Source: Basidiobolus meristosporus CBS 931.73 (lineage: Eukaryota; Basidiobolomycota; Basidiobolomycetes; Basidiobolales; Basidiobolaceae). Taken from it: DNA of 64,000 bases. The position numbers and the translations under genes were made by a program. Where the stretch lies: assembly GCA_002104905.1 (NCBI GenBank), contig MCFE01000473.1, forward strand, positions 1 to 64,000, given 5' to 3'. The notes beneath the pieces were generated by a model that searched no databases, was not told where the DNA came from, and saw nothing but the letters and a program-made list of their open reading frames with translations. Shown in pieces: positions 1-10,014 of this stretch; within the stretch, counting starts at the first letter, position 1; the number at the start of each line of letters is the position of its first letter.

Positions 1-2000
1 CTTCTCTCGCCCTGCCCATTGGCCGACGGCGCTTCCATATCAGGGCATCGAAGTGATGGGATTGGTAACCGGGCATCCAGCCGATTCATAAAGCTGTGAT
101 ATAATACAGGATATAATATTATCCAAAATGTGACCGGCTTGTTTTAGAAGTAGCGCAAGTTGGCACTGGGATTCAATAGAGACATAAATGGGCGAAGGTT
201 GTATTCTACCATATATGGAGCGGCCGTGGTAATCAGAGCATTCGCATTGCCTAATCAGTAGCCATCCGCGCTGTTTTGATGAGATCCATTGAGTAAAATT
301 TTTCTCATCATTCTAGAGGCTGAGACACCGTTTGTCTAGAAGCACCTTGCGAGAAGAAAAATATAATGGCACCGATAGCCCAGCATTTCCAAATCCAGTG
401 ATGTCTCCCAAGAGTTTGGTTTTGAGAGCTACGGGTGTTCCCGTGGAGCCAGGAGCAGTAGCACTGCTCTTGCGACATGCAGTTGCTTGCCCGAGCGGCA
501 TGCCCACAAGACATGTGCTCCATGCTGAATCGCAAACTCATGGCTGGGCGAGATCAAAGATCCGTGGGGTCGCAACCATTGAGCGGCTGGATGGTCAGCC
601 AGCTCGAGCCTCCACCATCGCTGTGTCCGGGTGATCCTGACGTCGGCTAGGTTAGACGAAGTCATCGTTGGAACCATCATTTTCGCAAACCATAATAGGC
701 CGTTGGCATGTACTAATCAGGTCAAATTGGCATATTCCAGAAACATAGCGAAATTACCGTCCGTATCAGCATGCTGGATATATGATGGAATTTTCGTCTA
801 TCAAGTGGATGACCTGAGTCTGGTAAACAAACATGGATCCAGTGTTCTCTCTCCACCGCCTAACGTTTTATATAGTAAGCCCGCCAAGCGATGGTCCTCG
901 TCGGGCCAATACTATATACGTTGAGGACTATTCCAATTCTGGCGAATGCTCCTATGAGACAGTGACTGTGTTGACTTCAGCAACGCCATGCAATTACAGT
1001 GGCGAATGCGTTCATCACTGGAACCCCTGCTACCACAAAGCTACCGCCGATGGAGGCAGCTGTGCATCGTTGATGCGTAGTAGAAACAGACATTGCCCCT
1101 TTGTCCTGAGTCTCCCAACTTGTTGGTTGGATTGTCATATATATGCTCCAACTATCCCAGAGTTTTGCCGAGTGGTGTGCTACTTGTGACTCACTCCACG
1201 AAGGGCAGTCTCATGGGCAGTATACTCTAGATTGATGAAGCTGCCCCATTGCTCCACGTCAAGGAGAATGATGTAAGAAAAAAGCAACTGGTACTTGGTA
1301 ATCAGATTCCGGAGTGATATGACAATTTGATCTATATGATATTAAAGGCGCTTTGTTAATTGGATAACAATTATACCAGTATGGTTCCTTGCTTCTAGAC
1401 TGGCCCATAAAACTTTAAGCTATTTATAACGTATACATACTCAAGATACCAACTAGCCCTCTTTAGCAGGCCTCTCTCCACCCATCAATATTTTGATCGG
1501 TAGCCTGGTATACCTTGTGACTTGGCAAGGCTCTGGTCCACAGAAAAGATTTGCTTGAAAGTTCAGCCTCATGAACACTGATCACTAATCTGGTAGTTAC
1601 GAGGCACTGGATAGCTTCACTACTTCAGTTGATTTGCTGCCCTTAATATCCTGATCCAAGTACACATGTACATGTACCTATGATTCTTCTCTCGGAGGGT
1701 AGTTTTAGAACTCCACTACGTTAGGTCCAGAGCTGTCGCATCTGTGTGAATGGCCTTGAGATTTTAGAATACTTGGGCCCTAACCATCCCAATACATCGA
1801 AGAATTGCAGCAAATAGGCAACGCGAGTTCATACCCAATTTTCTGGCAGTCAATCGCAAGTGTCCACTGAAACTGAACCCACCAGATGCCTATTGCTAAC
1901 AGGGTTATCTATGCCCACCCCGGAAGTTGTAATGGCTTTGTTGGATAGGTAGCATCCAGAAAACACTTCTTCAGGTGATCTAGGCGTGTTAACAATTATC
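1..2000. other. Left-edge spacer, no supported gene
   Basis: Short open frames occur on both strands (for example 332-634, 631-924 and 833-1189 on +). None has a recognisable domain, and they overlap in conflicting frames. I see no ribosomal, tRNA or transposon signature. It may include part of a gene continuing left of the window, but nothing supports that. Confidence 0.5.
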
Positions 2001-3534
2001 CAAGTTGGTCAACGATCCCAGTCACTACCTGTTGCAAACAGCGAATTCCGACCCAAGTCACCCGCTACCAAGTGCTTATTCCGATACAGAACTCTTGGAT
2101 TTCTTCACCCCCCCAGCAGACCTTCGAAACAAGGTAAATACTCTGGTGGCTAGAGTGAGTAAATACTGGAGTGCAAAATTTTTGTGGTTTTGGGAATGCA
2201 GATCCACTCTTGACATTGACTTGGCTCTTCACAATTACCCAAACAGTTTGCAACAGAAGTCCTTTTCTGACCTTGCTCAGCCAACTCAACTGCTTGACCA
2301 TATCTACCAATATTAGGCATGACTTGTGTGCCTAGGATTAAATTAGTGGAAATATTTCAAAAACCGATCATTTTCAAGAAACAGCTTCTCCTTGCCTAGT
2401 ATGGCTTCTTTGGGCCACACTTGTGATAAGTGCTGCAAAGAATTAGTTCAGCACCCATTATGCATTCTAAGTTATCACCTAGCTCTTTTATTAATTACAC
2501 AGAATTACCTCATCCTAAAACCTTCCCAATTGTAGCGGTCTCATTGGCATTAACTATGCTCTACAAAATGTACAAACCATTCTTTCAGAAAGTCATCCTT
2601 TTTGAGGATTCCAGATCCTGTTGTATGCGCAATATCAAGTAAAGCACTAACCTCTTGGAAAAGAACTGTGAGTGTCTTGAGGGTTCCGGAGAGATATGTG
2701 CCTCTTTTTTGGACCTTTTGGTAAACTTTGAAACAATGCTCCAGAATTGCAGTGACATCAGGTGGATTGTGAACATTCAAAGATCCTGTATAGCTGGTTC
2801 CTTGAGTTTATCTTTTGTTGCATGAGACTAGAAGCATGTCAAAACATCCTTGTTGCAAGTTGCGTGCTTGGAAGTGATCTGGAATTACGCTAAGACTCTG
2901 TGGTTGCATTCTCACTTAATTTCCAGGACTTCTACAATTCCACAAATTAGTCAAATACTTACAAACCCAAACAACTCAACATTCAAGATTCTAGCAATTG
3001 GCTTGGCAGTAAGTTCTATGAATCGTTTGGATGCTAAACTAGCTACTCTCATTAATTATTAGCTGGGTACTAGAGTTCAGCAATGATTCTATTTTCTAGC
3101 TTCATAAGGTAATGTGCCATCTACCTGTAATATTTGTAATTGGAACCTCCGGTCACATGACCCTGTCTAGGTTGCACAGTCTCTTTAATAACTTCTGCAG
3201 CCATATTTCCCAGCTTTTAAAAAGCCACCCCAACTGGTTGTGCACTGACTGGTAGATACCATTACAATTTGTATACACAAGTCTCTCAAATCAAAAATGG
3301 CCCAGGGGCTAGCTACTAATGGGTGTAGCAGTCTATATATTTTTCCTGAGTTGACTCCAATAGACAGCAGAATATCCAGTCATGTTATGAAGATGTTAGA
3401 TACCTAAAGTGATTGGGAGAACCAGTGGATTGGCATTATACTCACTTGTTGATTCATCGAGTTCCAATAGTGGTTATACTTTTCTAAGAGCTTGGTGGAT
3501 CTGACAATAAAAATGCTCTGCTAGGGGTTCCAAG
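2001..3534. other. Spacer with decayed repeat-like sequence
   Basis: The stretch is AT-rich and broken into short frames such as 2005-2316 (+) and 2550-2780 (-), none with a domain I recognise. At about 3,400-3,470 a short segment resembles part of the copia family-Y LTR just downstream, so part of the stretch is probably old transposon debris. No gene is supported. Confidence 0.35.
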
Positions 3535-3886
3535 TGTTTTAAAAAATTTCGGAGTTTTGGAGATATTGGAAGTGATTGGGCAAACAAGTAGATTGTGTGA
3601 ATTTCACTTGATGATTTTTTGAATGTAAAAGTGGTATTTATACTTTTACATGGCCCTGGCCAAAACGTAGGATATGTCTAGGAAGGTCGCAATATCATGT
3701 GTGCCAAGTTTGGGGACCTTTGAACAACTTGGAATATTTCCACCAAAATATCTGGTACTCAGGACATGTCTAAATTCTTTGTCGGGATACACTTATCAAT
3801 TTTTCAAGAGATTCGAAGATTCATGGACTATGATCTAAGTGACCAAGCTAATGGAATATTTAGGCGTATTTACAAAATTTACAACA
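3535..3886 (-). repeat. Degenerate solo LTR, copia family Y
   Basis: The sequence is a diverged reverse-orientation copy of the LTR seen at 25,583-25,914 and 55,154-55,492. Shared blocks include the 'gatattggaagtgattggg' stretch near the left end, 'gaatgtaaaagtggtattta' in the middle and the terminal 'tttacaaca'. It has TG...CA-like ends, but I find no matching target duplication, so it is old or truncated. It is one of only two recognisable retroelement traces in the gene-bearing part of the window. Confidence 0.6.
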
Positions 3887-4901
3887 TTAAACTGTTATTG
3901 GATATTTGAGTTGTTTTTAACAAATTTGATAACTTGGGGTCAGTAATTTATATTTAGCAATTCGCTCGACATTATGTCATAATTTGGAAGTCAAACAATT
4001 ACAACAGAAACATACTCCTGCTATGGTCATTTACTCAATCAACAATTTACCATGAAAGAAATCACTGAGAATTGGTATACTCTTACTGCCACTGCTGCCT
4101 ATCTTAACCCAATCCATTTACAACAAAAAACTCATATTTCTTCTGACTCTGAGATAGCATGTATGCTACACAAAAAGCTACTCTTGTCCCCAGAGTCTAA
4201 CAACACATCTATTTTGCAGTCCATGTTTAACGATCTTTGTGTGCAGCTTTGAGACCTATCAAAGTAGCTCTTGAGCTACGCCATTTGCATTTGAGGAGCA
4301 CTGATATAAGGATTTATTGCTAAGCATGTAGCAAATTGCACCTTCAATTACTTTAATCAGACTCTGTCATGATCATTTTAAAAATCCCCCGTAATTTGTT
4401 GACAGTTTCTTCAGAATATGTGCAGGCCTGAATAGCATACACCTCTTATTGATCAGTGGTTGGTGATGTTAATAATTGTGGAGTTTGCTTGAGCCACAGC
4501 ATACTCTGGACAACATCCAGTTCCATATATACTCAGCCATTTCGTTTAGTAAACAAGCTTTTGTTATAAACCCCATCCCCTACCCTCACCAGCAAGTCGA
4601 AAGGGCTCGCCAATACACTTCATAGGACTCCTGAATACTAGTGACAAGGTTAGGCTGGGTCATAAACCCCGAGCTGGCCACTCGATTATCCAACCCAATA
4701 CGCATCATATTTTCTAAGCTCGGAACTGAAAATTGCTCCGACTGCAACTCCGACAAGCTGCACATTTGATTTCTCATTTGATGATTTGAAAAAAAAAGTG
4801 TAGGGCCTTGGCACAGATCCCTGAAAATTGAGATTACAAAAGCAGATGGTAGCCCCGCAGCTATTCCTTCCTTCTCGAATTTTTGTATATTCTTCCAAAG
4901 G
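3887..4901. other. Spacer upstream of RPP2, possible transposase debris
   Basis: A short frame at 4052-4252 (+) contains a WYTLTATAAYLNP stretch that faintly recalls the region before the dimerisation domain of hAT transposases. The match is too weak to name. The rest shows nothing recognisable until the RPP2 promoter and 5' leader. Confidence 0.25.
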
Positions 4902-4969
4902 GTAAGTGACGATGTTAATAGATTCATGCAAGACTATGGCGGATATCCATTGACTCTCCTGTATTTCAG
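4902..4969 (+). other. RPP2: Predicted 5' UTR intron of RPP2
   Basis: A GTAAGT donor at 4,902 and a TTTCAG acceptor at 4,969 enclose 68 bp, with a TTGAC branch-like site about 20 bp before the acceptor. The acceptor lies 8 bp before the RPP2 start codon, so the intron would be wholly in the leader. Leader introns are common in fungal ribosomal protein genes. Confidence 0.6.
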
Positions 4970-4977
4970 ATCTCAAA

Positions 4978-5307
4978 ATGCGTTACATTGCTGCCTACCT
5001 TCTTCTTACCCTCGGTGGTAACCAAACTCCCTCCTCTGCTGATGTCGAGAAACTCCTCTCCTCTGTTGGTATTGAGGCTGACTCTGAGCGCCTCAACAAG
5101 TTGATCTCTGAATTGGAAGGTAAGAACATCGAGGAGCTTATTGCCGAAGGAAAGGAAAAGCTTGCCTCTGTTCCTTCTGGTGGTGCCGCTGCTGCTCCTG
5201 CTGGTGCTGCTGCTGCCGGTGGTGCCGAAGCCGCTCCTGCTGCTGCCAAGGAAGAAGAAGCCAAGGAAGAGTCTGATGACGATATGGGCTTCGGTCTTTT
5301 CGATTAA
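4978..5307 (+). CDS. RPP2: 60S acidic ribosomal protein P2
   Basis: This is a 109-residue stalk protein of the large ribosomal subunit. With P1 and P0 it forms the GTPase-activating stalk that recruits elongation factors in the cytoplasm. The N-terminal dimerisation domain (residues 1-60) begins [10 protein letters not shown], the P2-type start, and includes [19 protein letters not shown]. An Ala/Gly/Pro hinge (about 64-90) follows, then the acidic tail [13 protein letters not shown] (97-109), the universal P-protein C terminus that binds factors. Length is normal for P2 (105-115 aa). The ATG follows a predicted leader intron acceptor. The frame has no intron and ends in TAA, with an AATAAA about 85 bp downstream. 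It is convergent with the transporter gene. Confidence 0.97.
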   Translation: MRYIAAYLLLTLGGNQTPSSADVEKLLSSVGIEADSERLNKLISELEGKNIEELIAEGKEKLASVPSGGAAAAPAGAAAAGGAEAAPAAAKEEEAKEESDDDMGFGLFD

Positions 5308-5392
5308 AGGATTCAGAATCCATGAATGCATATTTTAATCAAAATATCCATCGAATTCGACATTAAGGCTGTACCTCAGCTGTTGTATGCAT

Positions 5393-5398
5393 AATAAA
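5393..5398 (+). terminator. Poly(A) signal AATAAA for RPP2
   Basis: A canonical AATAAA hexamer lies 86 bp after the RPP2 stop, in the roughly 410-bp convergent spacer shared with the transporter gene on the other strand. Confidence 0.45.
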
Positions 5399-5718
5399 CT
5401 CAAAACACCTACCTAATCGTTCGGTTATCAGTTAATGTTATTTGCCTTGAAAAGCAGAAGTCGCGTAGCAAGAGGGCATACTAGCACTATTGTCAAGTGG
5501 AGTTTCCTGCCATGGAGGTCATGTTACTGATTTATTTAATACTTACTATTGGTACATCATGATATTTTGATGAGATAAATGAGAAACGGAGAAGGTCCAT
5601 ACATTCATAATGCTGGGGGATTAAATTAAAGCGATACGAATGGATGAACAAACTTGGTGCGAAAAGATCTAAAAATATACTATTGCAGCACTGAATTAAG
5701 GGATATTCTAACGAGGGC

Positions 5719-6774
5719 TTAAGCACTAGGCCTGTTCTCTTCAATCTTCAATGTGAAGTCGTCGTTCGCTGTGTTCTCCATGTTCTCCATTTGCGTGTCA
5801 ACTGGCTGGTAAGCAGCTGGCTTCTTGGAATCATCAAGCCCGTACATGTAGCTAGAGTAAATGACCAAGGAGGAGCCGAAGACGAAGAGAAGCGTGATGT
5901 GGAAATCAAATAGATAGATGGAAAAGATGCTGGAAACAATGATAGAGATGCTGGTTGCAAATCCTTTCAGAATATTGTCAGCATACTTCACCACGATGGC
6001 CACAATAATGCCGCCGCATGCTTGACAGGCAATGGCCATAACGGTGTAGATGTTGTATCCATACCAGAAACCGTTGTTGATCACACTATCTCCGTCCATC
6101 CACAAAACTCCCAGGAAGACGGCTGGGAATAACGAGAAGAAGGACAATTGAATGTTACGCACCCAAATCGAAGCCCGAGTTCCTTTGAGGATCTTTTCGA
6201 AGTAGACACCTGCTAGGCCGGAGATCATGCAAGCGCACACAACTGTGATGAGGCCCAGAAGTCTTTGATTGCTCTTGTCCTCGGTGCTTTCCGAGGTCTT
6301 GGTTGGGAATTGAACCAAGACAACACCGATGGTGAGCAAGACCAGGGCGAGCCACTTTTTCATACTCAAGCTTCTGCGGAGAATGATGACAGTGCAGAGG
6401 GCGGTGGTGAGGATTTTAAGTTGGTAGGTAACTTGGAAAGTGGCGGCGTCCAATAGAGTGACGGCGACGTATTGAAGGTTATTCTGGAGAGTATATAGCC
6501 CAGCGGGAATCATCAACTTCCACGCATCTCGCCCGAAGATTTCCGACATGACCTCCCGATAATTAACGTGCCCCTTAGTATTAAGTTCGTCACGGGCATG
6601 CATGACAAGGCAGATAATTAATTTAGTCAGTTCAGAGAGCGTCACAGCCGTGGATGTAGCGTAGTGGGGTGTTGTGTCTCTAGACTGGGTCATCACCAGC
6701 ACCAGAGCACTATTTTGGATGACCAAAATAATTAAGCTCAGGTACTTCATGGGGATCATTTCTAGGAGCTTCAT
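5719..6774 (-). CDS. Nucleotide-sugar transporter, UDP-galactose/UDP-GlcNAc type (SLC35A family)
   Basis: This is a 351-residue Golgi/ER membrane antiporter expected to exchange a UDP-sugar for UMP and supply lumenal glycosyltransferases. Family hallmarks are all present: IQNSALVLVM (19-28), YTLQNNLQYVAV (94-105), FQVTYQLKILTTAL (113-126), GLAGVYFEKILKG (186-198), WVRNIQLSFFS (204-214) and VVKYADNILKGFATS (261-275). About ten hydrophobic segments are visible, and the hydrophilic tail (312-351) is probably cytosolic. A longer frame to 6,798 exists but uses TTG. The extra codons are the end of an intron (polypyrimidine then CCTCCAG), and the ATG follows the acceptor directly. Exact substrate cannot be told from sequence; UDP-galactose is the commonest fungal assignment. 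Confidence 0.93.
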   Translation of the reverse strand: MKLLEMIPMKYLSLIILVIQNSALVLVMTQSRDTTPHYATSTAVTLSELTKLIICLVMHARDELNTKGHVNYREVMSEIFGRDAWKLMIPAGLYTLQNNLQYVAVTLLDAATFQVTYQLKILTTALCTVIILRRSLSMKKWLALVLLTIGVVLVQFPTKTSESTEDKSNQRLLGLITVVCACMISGLAGVYFEKILKGTRASIWVRNIQLSFFSLFPAVFLGVLWMDGDSVINNGFWYGYNIYTVMAIACQACGGIIVAIVVKYADNILKGFATSISIIVSSIFSIYLFDFHITLLFVFGSSLVIYSSYMYGLDDSKKPAAYQPVDTQMENMENTANDDFTLKIEENRPSA

Positions 6775-6856
6775 CTGGAGGAAAGAGAGGTTAGGCAAAC
6801 TGAATTGTGGTTCGACAACGAAGCGGGAGCTTTGCCTTCTGTGGAAATAGAAATAC
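6775..6856 (-). other. Predicted 5' UTR intron of the nucleotide-sugar transporter gene
   Basis: On the minus strand there is a GTATTT donor at 6,856, a CTAAC branch site near 6,792 and a TTTCCTCCAG acceptor ending at 6,775, directly before the start ATG. I see no minus-strand ATG for about 150 bp upstream, so the intron interrupts the leader and not a first coding exon. The span is 82 bp, normal for filamentous ascomycetes. Confidence 0.7.
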
Positions 6857-7375
6857 CTTCAGGACTGAGCAATTTCACCGCAAAACTCTATTCGGCTCAG
6901 ACAGAGTGCCAGAAGAGATTAGAGAAAAAAGCGAAGTCGGAGTGAGAGAAAAATGGGAGTTAAATGGTGAGTCAGGTTCCAGAAAAGGTGGACTATTTTC
7001 AGCTCAATTGATGTAGAAGACACTTGCCTTTGTACACTATAGGCTCACAATACCAACAAAATATCCACAAATATCCCTATCTAAAATTAGAACATTCTCA
7101 GCTCGGACTTATTGGTCAGCGCATTGTGAGCTTCTTGACACACAGTATAACCAAAAACGAGCCTCACGCCAGCCTGAGTTACATGTGCAACAGCAACAAC
7201 GGGCTCTGAGTGGTAAATTCAGAAATAAATTAAGGTCTAGCTTGAGTGGCTTTTATTCAATTCTAAAGTGTTACAACTCCTTGGGTGTTCTTGGCCAGGG
7301 ATATTAGTCAATCGATGCCCATGAGGCGTCATGAGAGTATGTTCAATATTGTGCGGGTATTTGCCAGACATCAAA
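6857..7375. other. Spacer: transporter promoter and RPL26 3' region
   Basis: The stretch holds the leader and promoter of the transporter and the 3' UTR of RPL26, both on the minus strand. The open frames here have no domain and are not supported. Confidence 0.5.
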
Positions 7376-7901
7376 TTACTGTTGCATGGCGTCAACAGGT
7401 TTGGCGGAGCGATCCTTGCGTTCAAGGAGGGCTTTGCGATCCTTATCGAGCTTGACGCTTGTGACGACAACCTTGGAGGGATGAACGCCAATGGCAGTGG
7501 TGGCGCCGTTGACCTTCTCACGGGTGAGGCGCTCGATGTGAATGACCCATTTCTTACGATACACTTGGACAACCTTGCCTTCACGGCCTTTGTAAGTGCC
7601 GCGGACCACTTGGACCTCATCATCCTTGCGGACAGGGATAGAGCGGGCGTGGTACTTCTCTCTTAATTCCTTGGAAAGGGGGGCAGACATGATCTTTCTA
7701 CGAATGCTGGAGGGGGCGGCGAAGTGGGCCTTGCGGCTCTTGCGGCGAGAAGCGCTGACGTCTGCAAATGATCGAGGGGTGTTTAGTTGAACGTCCAAGT
7801 GTACTCGAGGGCTGGTATGCCAGCATATGACGAGAGCAAGGCTGCGGTGGGATGGATGTTATGCTATGCTTTATTGGATATTTACCTTTGCTGAACTTCA
7901 T
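7376..7901 (-). CDS. RPL26: 60S ribosomal protein L26 (uL24), two exons
   Basis: This is a 133-residue large-subunit protein near the polypeptide exit tunnel. Exon 1 (7,901-7,886) encodes MKFSK plus one base. A 124-bp intron (7,885-7,762, GTAAAT donor, TTTGCAG acceptor) is followed by exon 2 (7,761-7,376). The joined start [19 protein letters not shown] is the family N terminus. The KOW motif spans about 52-82 ([19 protein letters not shown]), followed by [18 protein letters not shown]. An intron directly after the first five codons is typical of fungal ribosomal genes. A frame starting at 7,798 reads into intron sequence and is not the real N terminus. The C-terminal tail (121-133) is slightly longer than in yeast. 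Confidence 0.95.
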
Positions 7902-8512
7902 GTTTATACACTGCACAAATATTGGTATGTCTGAAAGAGAGGGGCTCCATCTTTAATCAAGTGGATATTTGTTGCGATTTTCAGGTCACGTGCGGGGTCG
8001 GTTGGCGCCTATGGGCAAATAATCCTGGGACGGTGGAATCAGAATTGGAGAAACAGTATCGGCCATGAAGCATCCGTGGAGTTTGAAATGAGGCATCAGC
8101 AATTAACGAGTATATGCACAATGAGGCAGTCCTCGGTTAATCGCCGAGGACCCGCCTGCAATGTACGCCAAACCAAAGCATGCCACGAACAAGTTTGAAT
8201 CAAACCACTGCGAGCGGCCACATAGATTAGGTTAGAGCGGGCCGAGGCTGATGGCTCGTCGATCGTCTATTCTTGTCTGATTGTAGCCAATCAGTGTGAT
8301 GGTTCGTAGCTGAACGGTGGTTTCCATGAGGTTCGACAGAATTTTCCTCAATCACAAGTTGTCAAATCACTAGATACTTTGCCATGGACAAGATCCTGGC
8401 TATGAATCGAGAGCAAACTTGACCAATTAAAGCTTCCATTCTGTACTATACAGAAAATCCGTAGTAGCTTTCGGCTTCACAGGAGTGAGCTTCTGTATTC
8501 ACTATATAAGGT
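7902..8512. other. Divergent promoter region between RPL26 and SPT2
   Basis: About 720 bp separate the two divergent start codons. A CACGTG-containing 'ggtcacgtgcgggg' lies near 7,983, about 85 bp upstream of the RPL26 ATG and plausibly a bHLH or Cbf1-type site. No ORF is supported. Confidence 0.35.
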
Positions 8513-8520
8513 TTCTCGAC
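8513..8520 (+). promoter_or_regulatory. TATA box of SPT2
   Basis: TATATAAG lies 105 bp upstream of the SPT2 start codon in an otherwise mixed-composition promoter, at a plausible distance for a fungal core promoter. Confidence 0.5.
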
Positions 8521-8624
8521 TCATTCCACCAAAGAACCCCAATACGACTCTGTACCAGAGAGCTGGCCCATCGTCTCCATTTTTTGCTTTACACCTCAAA
8601 GTTACCAAATCTAATTCAAGAATC

Positions 8625-10014
8625 ATGGGAGAGGTAGGTGGAGTATTGTTGTTTCATGAGGTTGTTCGAAGCCTACAACTAACATCCACTAGTTTGAAGA
8701 GCTTATGAGGCTAGCTGCACAACACACCCGAGAAGTCGATAAGGAGCTGGAGCGAAAGAAGAAGCGACAGCAACTGGAAGAAGAGAGGAGGAAAAAGGGG
8801 GAGGAGAGAAGAAGACAGGAGGAGAAAGCTTCTTCTGCCGCCCAGCTAGCAGAGAGGAGAAAAAATGATTTAAAGCTGGAAAGGGAGAGGGAAGAGCGTA
8901 GGAGAGAGAAAGAGCGGGAATTGTTAAGAGAAAAATTAAAGAAAGATAATGCTAGAGAAAAGGAAGCAAAACCAGCCCCTTACAAAAGGGAAACATTGTT
9001 ACCGCAACCAAAGCAAAAAGTTCGTTTGACTAGTTCTCTTCAACTTCCTATCTATGTCATATTAAGTGGTTTCTTACTTAGCCATCGTTGTCGTTCGATG
9101 ATCTAATTAGCCAGGCTTCTGAAATCCCCACAACATCGCTCAAGCTTATCCCCACTAGTAGGGGGGAAAAGGGCTCAATGGGTCGCCACTCTAAAGTTTC
9201 AAAGAGCGTCCAGGGAAATCGGGCAGAGTTTAGGCGTACGTCTAGTTCCATAGAAGCAGATAGGAGCCGTTCTAGTCGACCTCAAGTCCATCGTAACCTA
9301 AGTGAAGCGAGCACAACGAAGGGTGTACTTAGATCTCGAGATGGTCATCAAAAGGACAGTAGAGCAAACGCCTCCATTCCAAATCGTGACGCTCGACTTG
9401 ATCTATCATCAAGATACACGCAATCTCCTATCTCAAGGGATGGTAAAAGATCCACCAGCGAACCCAGCACTGCTATCAAGGGAGCAAAAACACCCCCCAT
9501 CCCCAAGTACTCAAATGACAAGCCCCGCCGCCGCAGTTTGTCACCACCAGGAAGATCTCGCAAGAGGGCCTCATCCCCGCGCAGACCATCGAGTCGGAAG
9601 TCGATTGACGAAAGTGATTTCAACGAGGATTATGTGAAGCAAAATAACATATCGTCCATTATAGGCCAACTTTTCGGCTATGATAGATCCAGGTAAGCTG
9701 CCCATCTTATTCGGGGTTGATAGTTTATTCACCCGATTTGCAATTCAGGTACGCCAATGAAAGGTACTCCGATGACGATATGGAGGCTAGCATCTCAGAT
9801 CTCAGGAAGGAAGAATCTAGAAGGTATTTGACATAGTGAGCAATACAATACATACACCGTAGCATCATCACTTAAGCTCTGTTCAATATCCAGCGCCAAG
9901 ATAGCACGACTTGAAGATGAGCGTGAGGAGGAACTCGAGAGACTGGAGCAGGAGCGCCTTAGGGCTCGCAAAAAAGCTAGATTGGGGATGGATAAAAAGA
10001 AAAGCCCTCGTTAG
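8625..10014 (+). CDS. SPT2: SPT2 chromatin protein, five exons
   Basis: This is a predicted 380-residue nuclear histone H3-H4 binding protein acting in transcription-coupled chromatin maintenance. Exons are 8,625-8,633, 8,693-9,019, 9,082-9,692, 9,749-9,823 and 9,894-10,014. All introns are GT...AG; the first has a CTAAC branch site. The protein starts MGEFEELMRLAAQ, then has a highly charged Lys/Arg/Glu coiled coil (about 20-95). A basic, Ser-rich low-complexity middle follows (about 130-300). The C-terminal SPT2 domain contains NISSIIGQLFGYDRSRY, the acidic DDDMEASISDL and SAKIARLEDEREEELERLEQERLRARKKARL. That C-terminal order is diagnostic. The tiny first exon (3 codons) is supported by frame and splice sites but not by an independent signal. 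Confidence 0.9.

Noticed and set aside
332-1189. Three overlapping plus-strand frames
   Set aside because: No domain, conflicting overlap and no codon or splice support.
4052-4252. hAT transposase fragment
   Set aside because: Only a faint WYTLTATAAYLNP resemblance; no RW, LxxYL or BED finger context, so not called.
4995-5338. Long frames antisense to or shifted from RPP2 (4,966-5,331, 5,138-5,323, 5,141-5,338)
   Set aside because: Ala/Leu/Gln-rich shadow frames of a GC-biased coding region with a known protein on the plus strand.
5719-6798. 359-codon transporter frame starting at 6,798
   Set aside because: It starts with TTG and its first eight codons are the pyrimidine tract and acceptor of an intron; the ATG at 6,774 is the supported start.
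7376-7798. L26 frame starting at 7,798 ([11 protein letters not shown]...)
   Set aside because: The first 12 codons are intron sequence. The true first exon at 7,901-7,886 gives the family N terminus MKFSK.
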